64,000 nt of DNA, taken from positions 2,838,936 through 2,902,935 of the forward strand of contig NZ_CM001514.1 in assembly GCF_000263715.2 (NCBI RefSeq), read 5' to 3'. Positions 44,109-53,291 of the stretch are shown here, piece by piece; the stretch's first letter is position 1; each line of letters starts with the position of its first letter. Position numbers and translations under genes: made by a program. Source of the DNA: Pseudomonas synxantha BG33R (GTDB lineage Bacteria > Pseudomonadota > Gammaproteobacteria > Pseudomonadales > Pseudomonadaceae). The notes beneath the pieces were generated by a model. It was not told the origin of the DNA. It searched no databases and worked only from the letters and a program-made list of their open reading frames with translations.

Positions 44109-44147
44109 CAGATCGATCCGCGCCAAGGTTACGCGCAAATCGATCTG
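44109..44147 (-). promoter_or_regulatory. Inverted repeat upstream of the MocR gene
   Basis: CAGATCGAT (44109-44117) and ATCGATCTG (44139-44147) form a perfect 9-bp inverted repeat around a GCGC-rich centre, 16 bp before the MocR start and 17 bp after the SDR stop. It may be a MocR operator or a terminator hairpin for the SDR operon; there is no U-tract. Confidence 0.45.
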
Positions 44148-44163
44148 AAGAAACCAGGCAGTG

Positions 44164-44931
44164 TCAGGACAGGAAACCGCCGTCTACATTCAACGACACA
44201 CCGGTGGTGTAGCTTGACGCATCGCTGGCCAGATACAACACCGCGCCGGCCATTTCGCTGGGTTCGGCCACGCGCTTGAGGGGGATCTGCGCCAGGGCCA
44301 CTTTCAGGATCGAGTCGTTCTTGACCAGCGCCGAGGCGAACTTGGTATCGGTCAGGCCCGGCAGCAGTGCGTTGCAACGGATGCCGAACGCTGCGCATTC
44401 CTTGGCGAACACCTTGGTCATGTTGATCACGGCAGCTTTGGTGACCGAGTAGATGCCCTGGAACACGCCCGGCGAAATGCCGTTGATCGACGCCACGTTG
44501 ATGATGCTGCCGCCGCCGTTCTCGCGCATCAGCTTGCCGGCTTCCACCGACATGAAGAAGTAACCGCGGATATTTACGTCGACGGTCTTCTGGAATGCGC
44601 CAAGGTCGGTATCCAGCACGTTGCAGAACTGCGGGTTGGTGGCGGCGTTGTTGACCAGAATATCCAGGCGGCCGAACTGTTCGCGGATGCCGGCGAACAC
44701 CTGGGTAATCTGCTCCATTTCACCGATATGGCAGGCAATCGCCGTGGCCTTGCCGCCGTCGGCAATGATCGCGTCGGCGACGTGCTGGCAACCTTCCAGC
44801 TTGCGGCTGGAGACGATCACGTGGGCGCCTTGCTGGGCCAGCAGCTTGGCAATGGCCTCGCCGATACCACGGCTGGCGCCGGAAACGAAGGCAATCTTGC
44901 CGTCAAGGTCAAACAGGTTGGTCTTGGACAT
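44164..44931 (-). CDS. Short-chain dehydrogenase, LvaD-like
   Basis: A 255-residue SDR. The Rossmann motif GASRGIGEA, the NNAA motif in LVNNAATNP, the catalytic Ser in NVASINGIS and YSVTK are all present; C-terminal VDGG ends the fold. It follows the phosphotransferase gene by 21 bp and is cotranscribed with it. The pair recalls LvaA and LvaD of the levulinate pathway of P. putida, in which a 4-hydroxyacyl-CoA is phosphorylated, but other pathway genes are missing here. The substrate is unproven. Confidence 0.85.
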   Translation of the reverse strand: MSKTNLFDLDGKIAFVSGASRGIGEAIAKLLAQQGAHVIVSSRKLEGCQHVADAIIADGGKATAIACHIGEMEQITQVFAGIREQFGRLDILVNNAATNPQFCNVLDTDLGAFQKTVDVNIRGYFFMSVEAGKLMRENGGGSIINVASINGISPGVFQGIYSVTKAAVINMTKVFAKECAAFGIRCNALLPGLTDTKFASALVKNDSILKVALAQIPLKRVAEPSEMAGAVLYLASDASSYTTGVSLNVDGGFLS

Positions 44932-44952
44932 AAAGGTTCCTTGTGGTTGCGA

Positions 44953-46020
44953 TCAGAGCGCTGATTTGCCAATGACATTCAGGCTCATTTGCTCCAGCAG
45001 CTTGTTCATGTGGATGAACTGCGCAAAGCGTTTGTCCTGGGTCTGGCCGTGGAAAAAACGGTAGTAGATCTGCTGCACGATGCCGGCCAGCCGGAACAGC
45101 CCGTAGGTGTAATAGAAATCGAAATTGTCGATCGCAAGCCCCGAGCGCTCGGCGTAGTAGTCGACAAACTGACGGCGGGTGAGCATCCCCGGAGCGTTGC
45201 TCGGCTGGCGCCGCATCAGTTGCACCGGCGCCGGGTCTGCGGCTTCGATCCAGTACGCGAGGGTGTTGCCCAGGTCCATCAGCGGGTCGCCCAGGGTGGT
45301 CAGTTCCCAATCCAGCACACCGATGATTTGCATCGGGTTATGCGGGTCGAGGATCACGTTATCGAAGCGGTAGTCGTTATGCACGATGCTGGATGTGGGC
45401 GAGTCGGCTGGCATTTTGTCGTTGAGCCAGGCGCGCACCGCTTCCCATTTTGGCGCATCAGGGGTCAGGGCTTTTTCGTAGCGCTCGCTCCAGCCACGAA
45501 TCTGCCGCGCCACGTAGCCTTCAGGCTTGCCCAGGTCGGCCAGGCCGCAGGCGCTGTAGTCGACTTGATGCAGTTCGACGAACTTGTCGATAAAGCTTTT
45601 GCACAGCGCTTGAGTCTTGGCCGCATCCAGGCCCAGTTCGGGCGGCAGGTCAGAGCGCAGGATAATGCCGTTGACCCGTTCCATCACATAGAACTCGGCA
45701 CCGATCACTGATTCATCGGTGCAGTGCACGTATGCCTTGGGGCAATACGGAAAACCATCTTTGAGCTGGTTGAGAATGCGGTATTCGCGGCCCATGTCGT
45801 GGGCGGACTTGGCCTTGTGGCCAAACGGCGGGCGACGCAGCACGAATTCCTGGCCTGGGTATTCCAGCAGGTAGGTCAGGTTCGATGCCCCGCCGGGAAA
45901 CTGACTGATCGCAGGCGTGCCGTTCAAGCCCGGAATGTGGGCCTTGAGGTAGGGATCGATCAGGCTGGCATCAAGTTCTTCGCCGGGGCGAATCTGGGTC
46001 GATTGGTCGTTCAGCGCCAT
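44953..46020 (-). CDS. Phosphotransferase family protein (ACAD10/LvaA-like kinase)
   Basis: A 355-residue APH-fold kinase. The Brenner-type catalytic loop is SIVHNDYRFDNVILD, and the metal-binding segment is GVLDWELTTLGDPLMDLG; N-terminal LTYLLEYPGQEFVLRRPP holds the ATP-binding strands. Proteins of this type (ACAD10/11 N-domains, LvaA) phosphorylate hydroxyacyl-CoAs rather than antibiotics. It is the first gene of a two-gene operon with the SDR. Confidence 0.87.
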   Translation of the reverse strand: MALNDQSTQIRPGEELDASLIDPYLKAHIPGLNGTPAISQFPGGASNLTYLLEYPGQEFVLRRPPFGHKAKSAHDMGREYRILNQLKDGFPYCPKAYVHCTDESVIGAEFYVMERVNGIILRSDLPPELGLDAAKTQALCKSFIDKFVELHQVDYSACGLADLGKPEGYVARQIRGWSERYEKALTPDAPKWEAVRAWLNDKMPADSPTSSIVHNDYRFDNVILDPHNPMQIIGVLDWELTTLGDPLMDLGNTLAYWIEAADPAPVQLMRRQPSNAPGMLTRRQFVDYYAERSGLAIDNFDFYYTYGLFRLAGIVQQIYYRFFHGQTQDKRFAQFIHMNKLLEQMSLNVIGKSAL

Positions 46021-46149
46021 GCTTATCCCTTCTGCTTATTCTAAAGGCCGTGGACTATTTCCTAATCTAATGCGCACCGCCGCCCAGCGACAAGGTCGGG
46101 GCGGCTTAATAGGTTAGCGTGTTGAACGGTGATCAGCGTGCCTGATCGG

Positions 46150-47103
46150 TCATTTTGCGGGCGCTGGCAAGGCTACCGGTGTAAGCACGGGGCGGCCGGC
46201 AAAGTATTCCACCAGGTTATCAGCGACGCGCTGCACCGTGTCATGGGCCGCTTCCGGGGACAGACCGGCCACGTGGGAGGTCAGCACGGTATTGCTCAGG
46301 CGCTTGAGGGCATCGGGCACCGCGGGCTCATCGTCAAACACGTCCAGTGCGGCACCGCCGATGCGGCGCTGCTCCAGCGCGGCGACCAGGTCGGCGGTCA
46401 CTACCACGCTGCCGCGGCCGATGTTGACCAGAAAACCGTGTGGCCCCAAGGCGTCCAGGGCATGGCGGTCGATCAGGTGACGGGTGCTGGCACCGCCGGG
46501 CGTGGCCAGCACCAGGAAGTCCGAGGTGCGCGCCAGCTCCACGGCCGTCGCACAGTAGGTGTAATCTACGTCATCGCGGGGTTGGCGGTTGTGATAACTG
46601 ACCTCCATGCCGAACCCCAGGGCGGCGCGCCGGGCGATCTCCATACCCACCGCGCCCAGCCCGAGAATCCCCAGGTGTTTACCGCTCAGGGAAGGGCGCA
46701 TCACTTTCGGCCATTCGCCGCGCCGCACTGCCGCATCCGTCTGGGGAATGCCACGCACCAGCGACAGCAGCAACGCCATGGCATGGTCGGCCACCGACGG
46801 CGCATTCACCCCGGCGCCGTTCGTCACCACGATCCCACGATTGCTCGCGGCCTGCAGGTCCACATGTTCGTAGCCGGCACCGATCACGCAGATGATTTCC
46901 AGCAACGGCAGTGCCGCGATTTCATCAGCGTACAACCCCAGCGGACCACGGGTCAGCACGGCCTTGATCTGCCCACCGTGCAACTTGATCGCCTGAGCGC
47001 GTTCGGCGGGCGTCGGCGCCAGAATCACATGAAAGTCATTGCTCTCGATGATTTGCAGGTATTCGTTGATGGTTTCAACCAGGACTAGAACGGTGGTGGG
47101 CAT
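46150..47103 (-). CDS. D-isomer-specific 2-hydroxyacid dehydrogenase
   Basis: A 317-residue NAD(P)-dependent dehydrogenase. The nucleotide-binding motif is LGILGLGAVGMEIARRA, the catalytic Arg is in NIGRGSVV, and the Glu/His pair is in DVFDDEPAVP and SHVAGLSPEA. It reduces a 2-keto acid or oxidises a D-2-hydroxy acid; the exact substrate (glyoxylate, hydroxypyruvate or another) is not visible. It appears monocistronic. Confidence 0.88.
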   Translation of the reverse strand: MPTTVLVLVETINEYLQIIESNDFHVILAPTPAERAQAIKLHGGQIKAVLTRGPLGLYADEIAALPLLEIICVIGAGYEHVDLQAASNRGIVVTNGAGVNAPSVADHAMALLLSLVRGIPQTDAAVRRGEWPKVMRPSLSGKHLGILGLGAVGMEIARRAALGFGMEVSYHNRQPRDDVDYTYCATAVELARTSDFLVLATPGGASTRHLIDRHALDALGPHGFLVNIGRGSVVVTADLVAALEQRRIGGAALDVFDDEPAVPDALKRLSNTVLTSHVAGLSPEAAHDTVQRVADNLVEYFAGRPVLTPVALPAPAK

Positions 47104-47167
47104 GGGGCAGCTCTCCGGTGAGTTCGATGCTCGGAGTATGCTGCATTTTTGTTGCGCGAAATGCTGA

Positions 47168-47232
47168 GGGCGCTGAGAAAGCGCCCCTGATTTTGCGAAA
47201 AGTGCCAGCGTCTCGGCGAGCGGGAGACGCTG
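47168..47232 (-). terminator. Two tandem hairpins downstream of the 144-residue gene
   Basis: CAGCGTCTC/GAGACGCTG (47206-47232), followed on the minus strand by CACTTTTCG, and GGGCGC/GCGCCC (47168-47186). Together they can end transcription from the exported-protein gene at 47249. Confidence 0.6.
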
Positions 47233-47248
47233 TTTGCACGCGTGCGAA

Positions 47249-47683
47249 TTATTTAGCGGCTACGGGCTTGCGTACCTTGCTCTGTTCGGCAGCTACGATG
47301 TCCATGTAATCGTAGGTAGGAAAGAACTCCGTCCTGAAGGGCCCCCATGCAGAGCGTTCGATGGCGAGATTGACTTCCCGCAGGCGCGAGGCGGGGAAGC
47401 GTAGAACGATGACGTGACCGATCCCCATGGCGATGTTCCAACTGACAATCTCTACCCCTTCAGGAGGGAATACTTTAAAGAGTTCCTGTTCGGTGAGTTT
47501 TGTTCTTATTTCGTTCAAGTTGCGAGATTGGTCATGTTTGAGGAAGACGGTCAACATGACTGCATTGTCAGCGCTGATGGCGACAGGTTTTCCTGGCGTG
47601 GAAACCTGCGCATGAAGGCCGCCTGAAACAAGGGTAGAGAGCAATAAAACAGACGCCAATAAAGGCTTTAATAGTGTTTTCAT
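47249..47683 (-). CDS. Exported protein of unknown function
   Basis: A 144-residue protein with a clear signal peptide (MKTLLKPLLASVLLLSTL, cleavage near HAQVS). The mature part has mixed alpha/beta character (AVMLTVFLKHDQSRNLNEI, IVSWNIAMGIGHVIVLRFPA) and no motif I recognise. It is in tandem with another small exported protein 53 bp upstream; both are less GC-rich than their neighbours. They may form one transcription unit. Confidence 0.75.
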   Translation of the reverse strand: MKTLLKPLLASVLLLSTLVSGGLHAQVSTPGKPVAISADNAVMLTVFLKHDQSRNLNEIRTKLTEQELFKVFPPEGVEIVSWNIAMGIGHVIVLRFPASRLREVNLAIERSAWGPFRTEFFPTYDYMDIVAAEQSKVRKPVAAK

Positions 47684-47736
47684 TGACTGAGGCCTTTTAT
47701 GAGTATTGTCGCTACTCGTGGGATGAGTATTGAGGG

Positions 47737-48237
47737 TTAGTGGGTGGGGGTGGTTTTGACTGATCCGGTATAGGGCGCATGAACCACATGTATTCGAACA
47801 AGAGGGTTGGCGTCGATCATGTCGCGCGGCACTTCACGAGAATAAGTGAATTCCTGATTGTTCAACGTCTCAAGTTTTCTGACGATGGTTCTCGTTGCAC
47901 CTTTATCCGGTATCAGGATATGGTTTTTCTTGTCACCCGTTACCATGAAGTAACCGCCGCCGCCGTTGTCATATTTTGATAGCCCGGTATCGGTGTAGAA
48001 AAATTCGTAGCGATTCCGTTCAGGGTCCCACACTGATATTCCAACGACACCTGGGTACTTGTCCTTTACGTCGATCTCCGGGGCGCCTTCTATATAAACT
48101 TTTGTCGTCAGCCAGCGGGGGGATGTACCCAGGGCACTTGCGTCTGAGTTTTCTACTGCCGGTTGTGCTTGACTGGCCAATGGGCTGAGTATTCCGGTGG
48201 CAAGTATCAGGGAGAAAATAAGGTTGTGTTTGTTCAT
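47737..48237 (-). CDS. Exported protein, DUF4822-like
   Basis: A 166-residue protein with a signal peptide (MNKHNLIFSLILATGILSPL, cleavage near SQA). The mature domain (WLTTKVYIEGAPEIDVKDKY, PGVVGISVWDPERNRYEFF) resembles DUF4822 as I remember it. Probably periplasmic or secreted. It is upstream of the other small exported gene and in an AT-rich patch. Confidence 0.7.
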   Translation of the reverse strand: MNKHNLIFSLILATGILSPLASQAQPAVENSDASALGTSPRWLTTKVYIEGAPEIDVKDKYPGVVGISVWDPERNRYEFFYTDTGLSKYDNGGGGYFMVTGDKKNHILIPDKGATRTIVRKLETLNNQEFTYSREVPRDMIDANPLVRIHVVHAPYTGSVKTTPTH

Positions 48238-48790
48238 CTAGTCGCTCCTGATGAGTGAGGTTTTTAATTCTGCTGTGGTGGGTTTAGATGCTTTTGTTTT
48301 TTTGAACTGGACTGGAATATAGACGTGATAGAAGGGGCTCTCAATGCCTGGGAAAACCCTTGCAACAAATGCCGCAATCATTAGAGTTTCAATCGAGAGG
48401 CGTTGATTAACTGTATGTAAGAACTTTCTTATATGTGAGGGTGTTTAACTTTAATTGATATTGGGTCTCTGTCAGCGGCTCCCCACTGGCGAACTTTGAG
48501 TGACGGCGTTTATTTAAACAAAGCTTCGCCGGCCTTGCGTGATCGACCCTCCCAATGCCCCTCTGGCAGGGGCGTTCGTGAGGTGGGTAAAGGCGGTGGA
48601 CATCTGGCGTTGGATCAACTGAGCCGCCCCATGGGCTGCCTTCCAGCCTTTGCACTGCATTACCGTTCCTCATCTAAGTCTTTGCTTATTCAAGAGAATC
48701 CCGGACAATCCGGCCCTTGTTACGGCCAGGGCGCTGCCTGTCAGGTTTTTCTGACTCGTGCTGGCCATGTGAATGCGGAGATCCGACCGG
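48238..48790. other. AT-rich intergenic region
   Basis: 553 bp between divergent genes; its first 240 bp are conspicuously AT-rich. A hairpin GCCCCT/AGGGGC lies near 48556-48573. No credible gene is seen. It must contain promoters for the exported-protein pair and the permease. Confidence 0.5.
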
Positions 48791-50068
48791 ATGAATGATC
48801 AGGCCAATAGCGTCGACGAACGCTATGCAACGACACCTGCAACCCTCACAAGCTGGAGCCGCCAGGACACCACCTGGATGCTCGGGCTATTCGGTACCGC
48901 CATTGGCGCCGGTACTTTGTTTCTGCCAATCAACGCGGGCCTGGGGGGCTTCTGGCCGCTGGTGATCCTGGCGTTACTGGCGTTCCCGATGACGTTCTTT
49001 GCCCACCGTGGGCTGACCCGTTTCGTGCTGTCTGGCCGTGAAGGCTCCGACATCACTGATGTGGTCGAGGAACATTTCGGCATCAAGGCGGGTGCGTTGA
49101 TCACTTTGCTGTATTTCTTCGCGATCTTCCCGATCCTGCTGATCTACAGCGTGGCACTGACCAATACCGTCAGCAGCTTCATGGAACACCAACTGCACAT
49201 CATGCCGCCGCCTCGTGCGATTCTGGCGTTTGTGCTGATCCTCGGCCTGCTGGCCGTGGTGCGCTGTGGCGAGCAAGTGATCGTCAAGGCCATGAGCCTG
49301 ATGGTGTATCCGTTTATCGTCGCCCTGCTGTTCCTGGCCGTGTACCTGGTGCCGCACTGGAATGGCGGCATTCTCAGCACTGCCAGCGAGGTGCCGGCAC
49401 CGTCGGCGCTGCTCAATACGCTGTGGCTGGCGATTCCGGTGATGGTGTTCTCGTTCAACCATTCGCCGATCATCTCGGCCTTCGCGGTTGACCAGAAACG
49501 CCAGTACGGCGCACACGCCGAGGAGCGCAGTTCGCAGATCCTGTCCCGCGCTCACTTGTTGATGGTGGCGATGGTGCTGTTCTTCGTGTTCAGTTGCGTG
49601 CTGACCCTGTCGCCCGCGCAATTGGCCGAGGCGAAAGCGCAGAACCTGTCGATCCTGTCGTACCTGGCCAACCACTTCGACAACCCGACCATCGCTTTTG
49701 CCGCCCCGTTGATTGCGTTCGTGGCGATTGCCAAGTCGTTCCTGGGCCACTACATCGGTGCCAGCGAGGGTCTCAAGGGGCTCGTGGTCAAGACCGGTCG
49801 CCGCCCGGCACCGAAGACCCTGGACCGCATGACCGCCGCCTTCATGCTGGTGGTGTGCTGGATCGTCGCCACGCTTAACCCAAGCATCCTCGGTATGATC
49901 GAGACCCTGGGTGGGCCGGTGATTGCGTCGATCCTGTTCCTGATGCCGATGTATGCGATCCGCAAGGTGCCGGCCATGGCCAAGTACCGTGGGCAGGCGT
50001 CGAATGTGTTTGTCACCGCGGTTGGCCTGGTGGCGATTACGGCATTGGTGTATTCGCTGGTTGCCTGA
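48791..50068 (+). CDS. Serine/threonine-type amino acid permease (HAAAP/SdaC family)
   Basis: A 425-residue inner-membrane protein with about 11 TM helices. The N-terminal LFGTAIGAGTLFLPINAGLG matches the first TM of SdaC/TdcC transporters, and FSFNHSPIISAFAVDQKRQ is the family loop. It imports serine or threonine with protons or sodium; which one is not visible. I chose the ATG at 48791. It is monocistronic, followed by a REPIN. Confidence 0.87.
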   Translation: MNDQANSVDERYATTPATLTSWSRQDTTWMLGLFGTAIGAGTLFLPINAGLGGFWPLVILALLAFPMTFFAHRGLTRFVLSGREGSDITDVVEEHFGIKAGALITLLYFFAIFPILLIYSVALTNTVSSFMEHQLHIMPPPRAILAFVLILGLLAVVRCGEQVIVKAMSLMVYPFIVALLFLAVYLVPHWNGGILSTASEVPAPSALLNTLWLAIPVMVFSFNHSPIISAFAVDQKRQYGAHAEERSSQILSRAHLLMVAMVLFFVFSCVLTLSPAQLAEAKAQNLSILSYLANHFDNPTIAFAAPLIAFVAIAKSFLGHYIGASEGLKGLVVKTGRRPAPKTLDRMTAAFMLVVCWIVATLNPSILGMIETLGGPVIASILFLMPMYAIRKVPAMAKYRGQASNVFVTAVGLVAITALVYSLVA

Positions 50069-50106
50069 GCCCTGATGCGGTCTATCTGACTGCACAGCTC
50101 TAAAAG

Positions 50107-50196
50107 TGTGGGAGCTGGCTTGCCTGCGATAGCTATGTGTCAGTCATTACATTCATGACTGATACACCGCTATCGCAGGCAAGCCAGCTCCCACAT
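50107..50196. repeat. REPIN (type with GTGGGAGCTGGCTTGCCTGC arms)
   Basis: Perfect inverted arms at 50108-50132 and 50170-50195 with a short spacer. This is an empty version of the REPIN that elsewhere in the window carries the nested repeat. Confidence 0.92.
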
Positions 50197-50233
50197 TGGT
50201 TTTGTGTTGGCAGTAAAGGTTAGTTCCAGGCAT

Positions 50234-50270
50234 AAAAAACGCCGCGTACCTTGCGATACGCGGCGTCTTT
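50234..50270 (-). terminator. Rho-independent terminator of acnB
   Basis: Stem ACGCCGCGTA/TACGCGGCGT with an 8-base loop and a run of T on the minus strand (A-run at 50234-50239), 16 bases beyond the acnB stop. Confidence 0.9.
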
Positions 50271-50285
50271 CACATCAACACACCC

Positions 50286-52895
50286 TTAAGCTTGAATCAC
50301 CGGGATGTTGGCGCTTGCTGCGATCTTGCGGAACTCGGCGATCTGGTCGAAGTTCAGGTAGCGGTAGACGTCACTGGCCATGGTGTCCAGTTTCGCTGCG
50401 TAGCCCATGTACTCTTCGACAGTCGGCAGGCGACCCAGGGTAGAGGCCACTGCCGCCAGTTCGGCCGATGCCAGGTAGACGTTTGCACCGTCACCCAGGC
50501 GGTTCGGGAAGTTACGGGTCGAGGTCGACACAACGGTCGAATTCGGCTCAACACGTGCCTGGTTACCCATGCACAGCGAGCAGCCCGGCATTTCCATGCG
50601 TGCGCCAGCCTTTCCGTAGATGCCGTAGTAGCCTTCTTCGGTCAACTGGTGAGCGTCCATCTTGGTCGGCGGCGACAGCCACAGACGAGTCGGCAGCTGG
50701 CCCTTGACCTGCTCCAGCAGCTTGCCGGCAGCGCGGAAGTGACCGATGTTGGTCATGCACGAACCGATGAACACTTCGTCGATCTTCTCACCGGCAACGC
50801 TGGACAGCAGACGGGCGTCGTCCGGGTCGTTAGGCGCGCAGAGGATCGGCTCGTTGATTTCCGACAGGTCGATCTCGATGATTTCGGCGTATTCGGCGTC
50901 GGCATCGGCTTCCATCAGTTCCGGGTTGGCAACCCAGGCTTCCATCGCTTGGGCGCGACGTTCCAGGGTGCGGGCATCGCCGTAGCCTTCACCGATCATC
51001 CAGCGCAGCAGGGTGATGTTGGAGTTCAGGTACTCGGTAACGGACTCTTTGGACAGCTTGATGGTGCAACCGGCAGCCGAACGTTCAGCCGAGGCGTCGG
51101 ACAGCTCGAAAGCCTGTTCCAGCGTCAGGTCGTTCAGGCCTTCGATTTCCAGGATGCGGCCGGAGAAGGCGTTTTTCTTGCCTTTCTTCTCTACGGTCAG
51201 CAGGCCAGCCTGGATCGCGTAGTAAGGAATGGCATGAACCAGGTCACGCAGGGTGATGCCAGGCTTCATCTTGCCTTTGAAGCGCACCAGGATCGATTCC
51301 GGCATGTCCAGTGGCATCACGCCAGTGGCTGCGGCGAACGCGACCAGACCGGAACCGGCCGGGAACGAGATGCCCATCGGGAAACGGGTGTGGGAGTCAC
51401 CACCGGTACCGACGGTGTCCGGCAGCAGCATACGGTTGAGCCAGCTGTGGATGATACCGTCGCCCGGACGCAGCGATACACCGCCACGGGTCATGATGAA
51501 GTCAGGCAGGGTGTGGTGGGTGGTCACGTCGATCGGCTTCGGGTACGCCGCGGTGTGGCAGAACGACTGCATCACCAGGTCGGTCGAGAAGCCCAGGCAC
51601 GCCAGGTCTTTCAGTTCATCACGGGTCATGGGACCGGTGGTGTCCTGGGAGCCCACGGTGGTCATCTTCGGCTCGCAGTAGGTGCCAGGGCGAACGCCTT
51701 TGCCTTCCGGCAGGCCGCACGCCTTGCCGACCATTTTCTGTGCCAGGGTGAAGCCTTTGCCGGTGTCGACAGGCGCTTCAGGCAGCTTGAACAGGTCGGT
51801 AGGGCCCAGGCCCAGCTCGGCGCGGGCCTTGTCGGTCAGGCCGCGACCGATGATCAGCGGGATACGGCCGCCGGCGCGAACTTCGTCCAACAGTACCGGA
51901 GTCTTCATTTCGAAGGTGGTCAGGACTTCGTCGGTGCCGTGTTTGCAGACTTTGCCAGCATGAGGGTACAGGTCGATCACGTCGCCCATGTTCATGTTGG
52001 TGACGTCGAATTCGATTGGCAGTGCGCCAGCATCTTCCATGGTGTTGTAGAAGATCGGAGCGATCTTGCTGCCGAAGCAGAAACCGCCGGCACGCTTGTT
52101 CGGCACGTAAGGCACGTCGTCACCGAAGAACCACAGTACCGAGTTGGTAGCCGACTTGCGCGACGAACCGGTACCGACCACGTCACCGACGTAGGCGATC
52201 GGGAAGCCTTGGCCGCGCATTTCTTCGATCTGCTTCATCGGGCCGGTCTTGCCTTGCTCGTCCGGCACGATGCCTTCGCGAGCCATTTTCAGCATGGCCA
52301 GGGCGTGCAGCGGGATGTCAGGGCGGGACCAGGCGTCAGGCGCCGGGGACAGGTCGTCGGTGTTGGTTTCGCCGGTGACCTTGAATACGCGCAGGCTGAT
52401 CTTGTCGGCCAGGGTAGGGCGGTTGCGGAACCACTCGCCGTCAGCCCAGGACTGGATCACGCCTTTGGCGTGTTCGTTGCCGTTGCGGGCTTTTTCGGCG
52501 ACGTCGTGGAACGCATCGAACATCAGCAGGGTGTGCTTGAGTTGGGCGGCCGCGACGGGCGCCAGGGTGGCGTCGTCCAGCAGCTCGACCAACGTCACGA
52601 TGTTGTAGCCGCCTTGCATGGTGCCGAGCAGTTCAACAGCGCGTTTCTTGTCGATCAGGGGGGAAGTCGCTTCGCCCTTGGCCAGGGCAGACAGGAAACC
52701 GGCCTTGACGTAGGCAGCTTCGTCAACGCCTGGTGGAATGCGGTTGGTGATCAGGTCAACGAGGAATTCTTCTTCGCCAGCCGGAGGATTTTTCAGCAGC
52801 TCGACCAGGCCTGCGGTTTGTTCGGCGTTAAGCGGCTGGGGAACGATACCCAGTGCTGCACGCTCTTCGATATGTTTGCGGTAGGCTTCAAGCAC
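50286..52895 (-). CDS. acnB: Aconitate hydratase B
   Basis: An 869-residue bifunctional aconitase / 2-methylisocitrate dehydratase (E. coli AcnB is 865). The cluster cysteines are in [11 protein letters not shown] and [10 protein letters not shown], and the C-terminal catalytic domain is complete. It converts citrate to isocitrate through aconitate. The GTG at 52895 is preferred over the ATG at 52910: GAGGG lies 8 bases before it and the protein then starts [12 protein letters not shown] like its homologues. Its leader contains a large nested stem-loop. AcnB apo-protein binds mRNA in other bacteria, so a structured leader is of interest. Confidence 0.95.
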   Translation of the reverse strand: MLEAYRKHIEERAALGIVPQPLNAEQTAGLVELLKNPPAGEEEFLVDLITNRIPPGVDEAAYVKAGFLSALAKGEATSPLIDKKRAVELLGTMQGGYNIVTLVELLDDATLAPVAAAQLKHTLLMFDAFHDVAEKARNGNEHAKGVIQSWADGEWFRNRPTLADKISLRVFKVTGETNTDDLSPAPDAWSRPDIPLHALAMLKMAREGIVPDEQGKTGPMKQIEEMRGQGFPIAYVGDVVGTGSSRKSATNSVLWFFGDDVPYVPNKRAGGFCFGSKIAPIFYNTMEDAGALPIEFDVTNMNMGDVIDLYPHAGKVCKHGTDEVLTTFEMKTPVLLDEVRAGGRIPLIIGRGLTDKARAELGLGPTDLFKLPEAPVDTGKGFTLAQKMVGKACGLPEGKGVRPGTYCEPKMTTVGSQDTTGPMTRDELKDLACLGFSTDLVMQSFCHTAAYPKPIDVTTHHTLPDFIMTRGGVSLRPGDGIIHSWLNRMLLPDTVGTGGDSHTRFPMGISFPAGSGLVAFAAATGVMPLDMPESILVRFKGKMKPGITLRDLVHAIPYYAIQAGLLTVEKKGKKNAFSGRILEIEGLNDLTLEQAFELSDASAERSAAGCTIKLSKESVTEYLNSNITLLRWMIGEGYGDARTLERRAQAMEAWVANPELMEADADAEYAEIIEIDLSEINEPILCAPNDPDDARLLSSVAGEKIDEVFIGSCMTNIGHFRAAGKLLEQVKGQLPTRLWLSPPTKMDAHQLTEEGYYGIYGKAGARMEMPGCSLCMGNQARVEPNSTVVSTSTRNFPNRLGDGANVYLASAELAAVASTLGRLPTVEEYMGYAAKLDTMASDVYRYLNFDQIAEFRKIAASANIPVIQA

Positions 52896-53007
52896 AGTTA
52901 TTACCCTCATCAGTGGTCCCACGGGACGCTCATCCAGAAATGAACGGCACGCATGCGCTCAGGGGCTTTTTGGGCCGCAAAGCCAGCGCTGCCGGCATTC
53001 CTTTACA

Positions 53008-53143
53008 GAAGCTGCTTTCAAAGTTTTACGCCTGCAGAACGGAGCTGATGAGGGTTGGCGTGGGCTCTGACCTACCGGGTCGAAACCACGCCAACACCGT
53101 TCTGAAGGAACGACTGTGCTCGTGACGCTTTGAAAACAGCTTC
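53008..53143. ncRNA. Nested stem-loop in the acnB leader (candidate cis-regulatory RNA or sRNA)
   Basis: Four concentric helices: GAAGCTGCTTTCAAAG (53008-53023) with CTTTGAAAACAGCTTC (53128-53143), one mismatch; CAGAACGG (53035-53042) with CCGTTCTG (53097-53104); GTTGGCGTGG (53054-53063) with CCACGCCAAC (53086-53095); and a GACC/GGTC cap. On the minus strand it would lie in the acnB 5' leader, since a TAGAAT -10-like box is at 53177-53182. No U-tract follows on either strand, so it is not a simple terminator. Confidence 0.6.
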
Positions 53144-53176
53144 CAGCGGATTATTGGCGCCTTACAAGGCCGGGTG

Positions 53177-53182
53177 ATTCTA
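53177..53182 (-). promoter_or_regulatory. Possible -10 box of acnB
   Basis: TAGAAT on the minus strand with a weak CTTACC about 17 bp upstream. It would place the start near 53170 and give acnB a leader of about 275 nt that includes the nested stem-loop. Confidence 0.4.
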
Positions 53183-53291
53183 CGGCAAAAAAAATCTAAA
53201 GGTAAGTTGCCTGGCCAAGTTTGCTGGGTGATCAACCTTAGACAAAGGGCTAACATGGCGCACTGTTTCGCTGATTTGCGTGTTGTCGCCC

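Noticed and set aside
50292..52943. 883-codon frame antisense to acnB
   Set aside because: Codon-bias shadow of acnB, full of His, Gln and Arg and without motifs.
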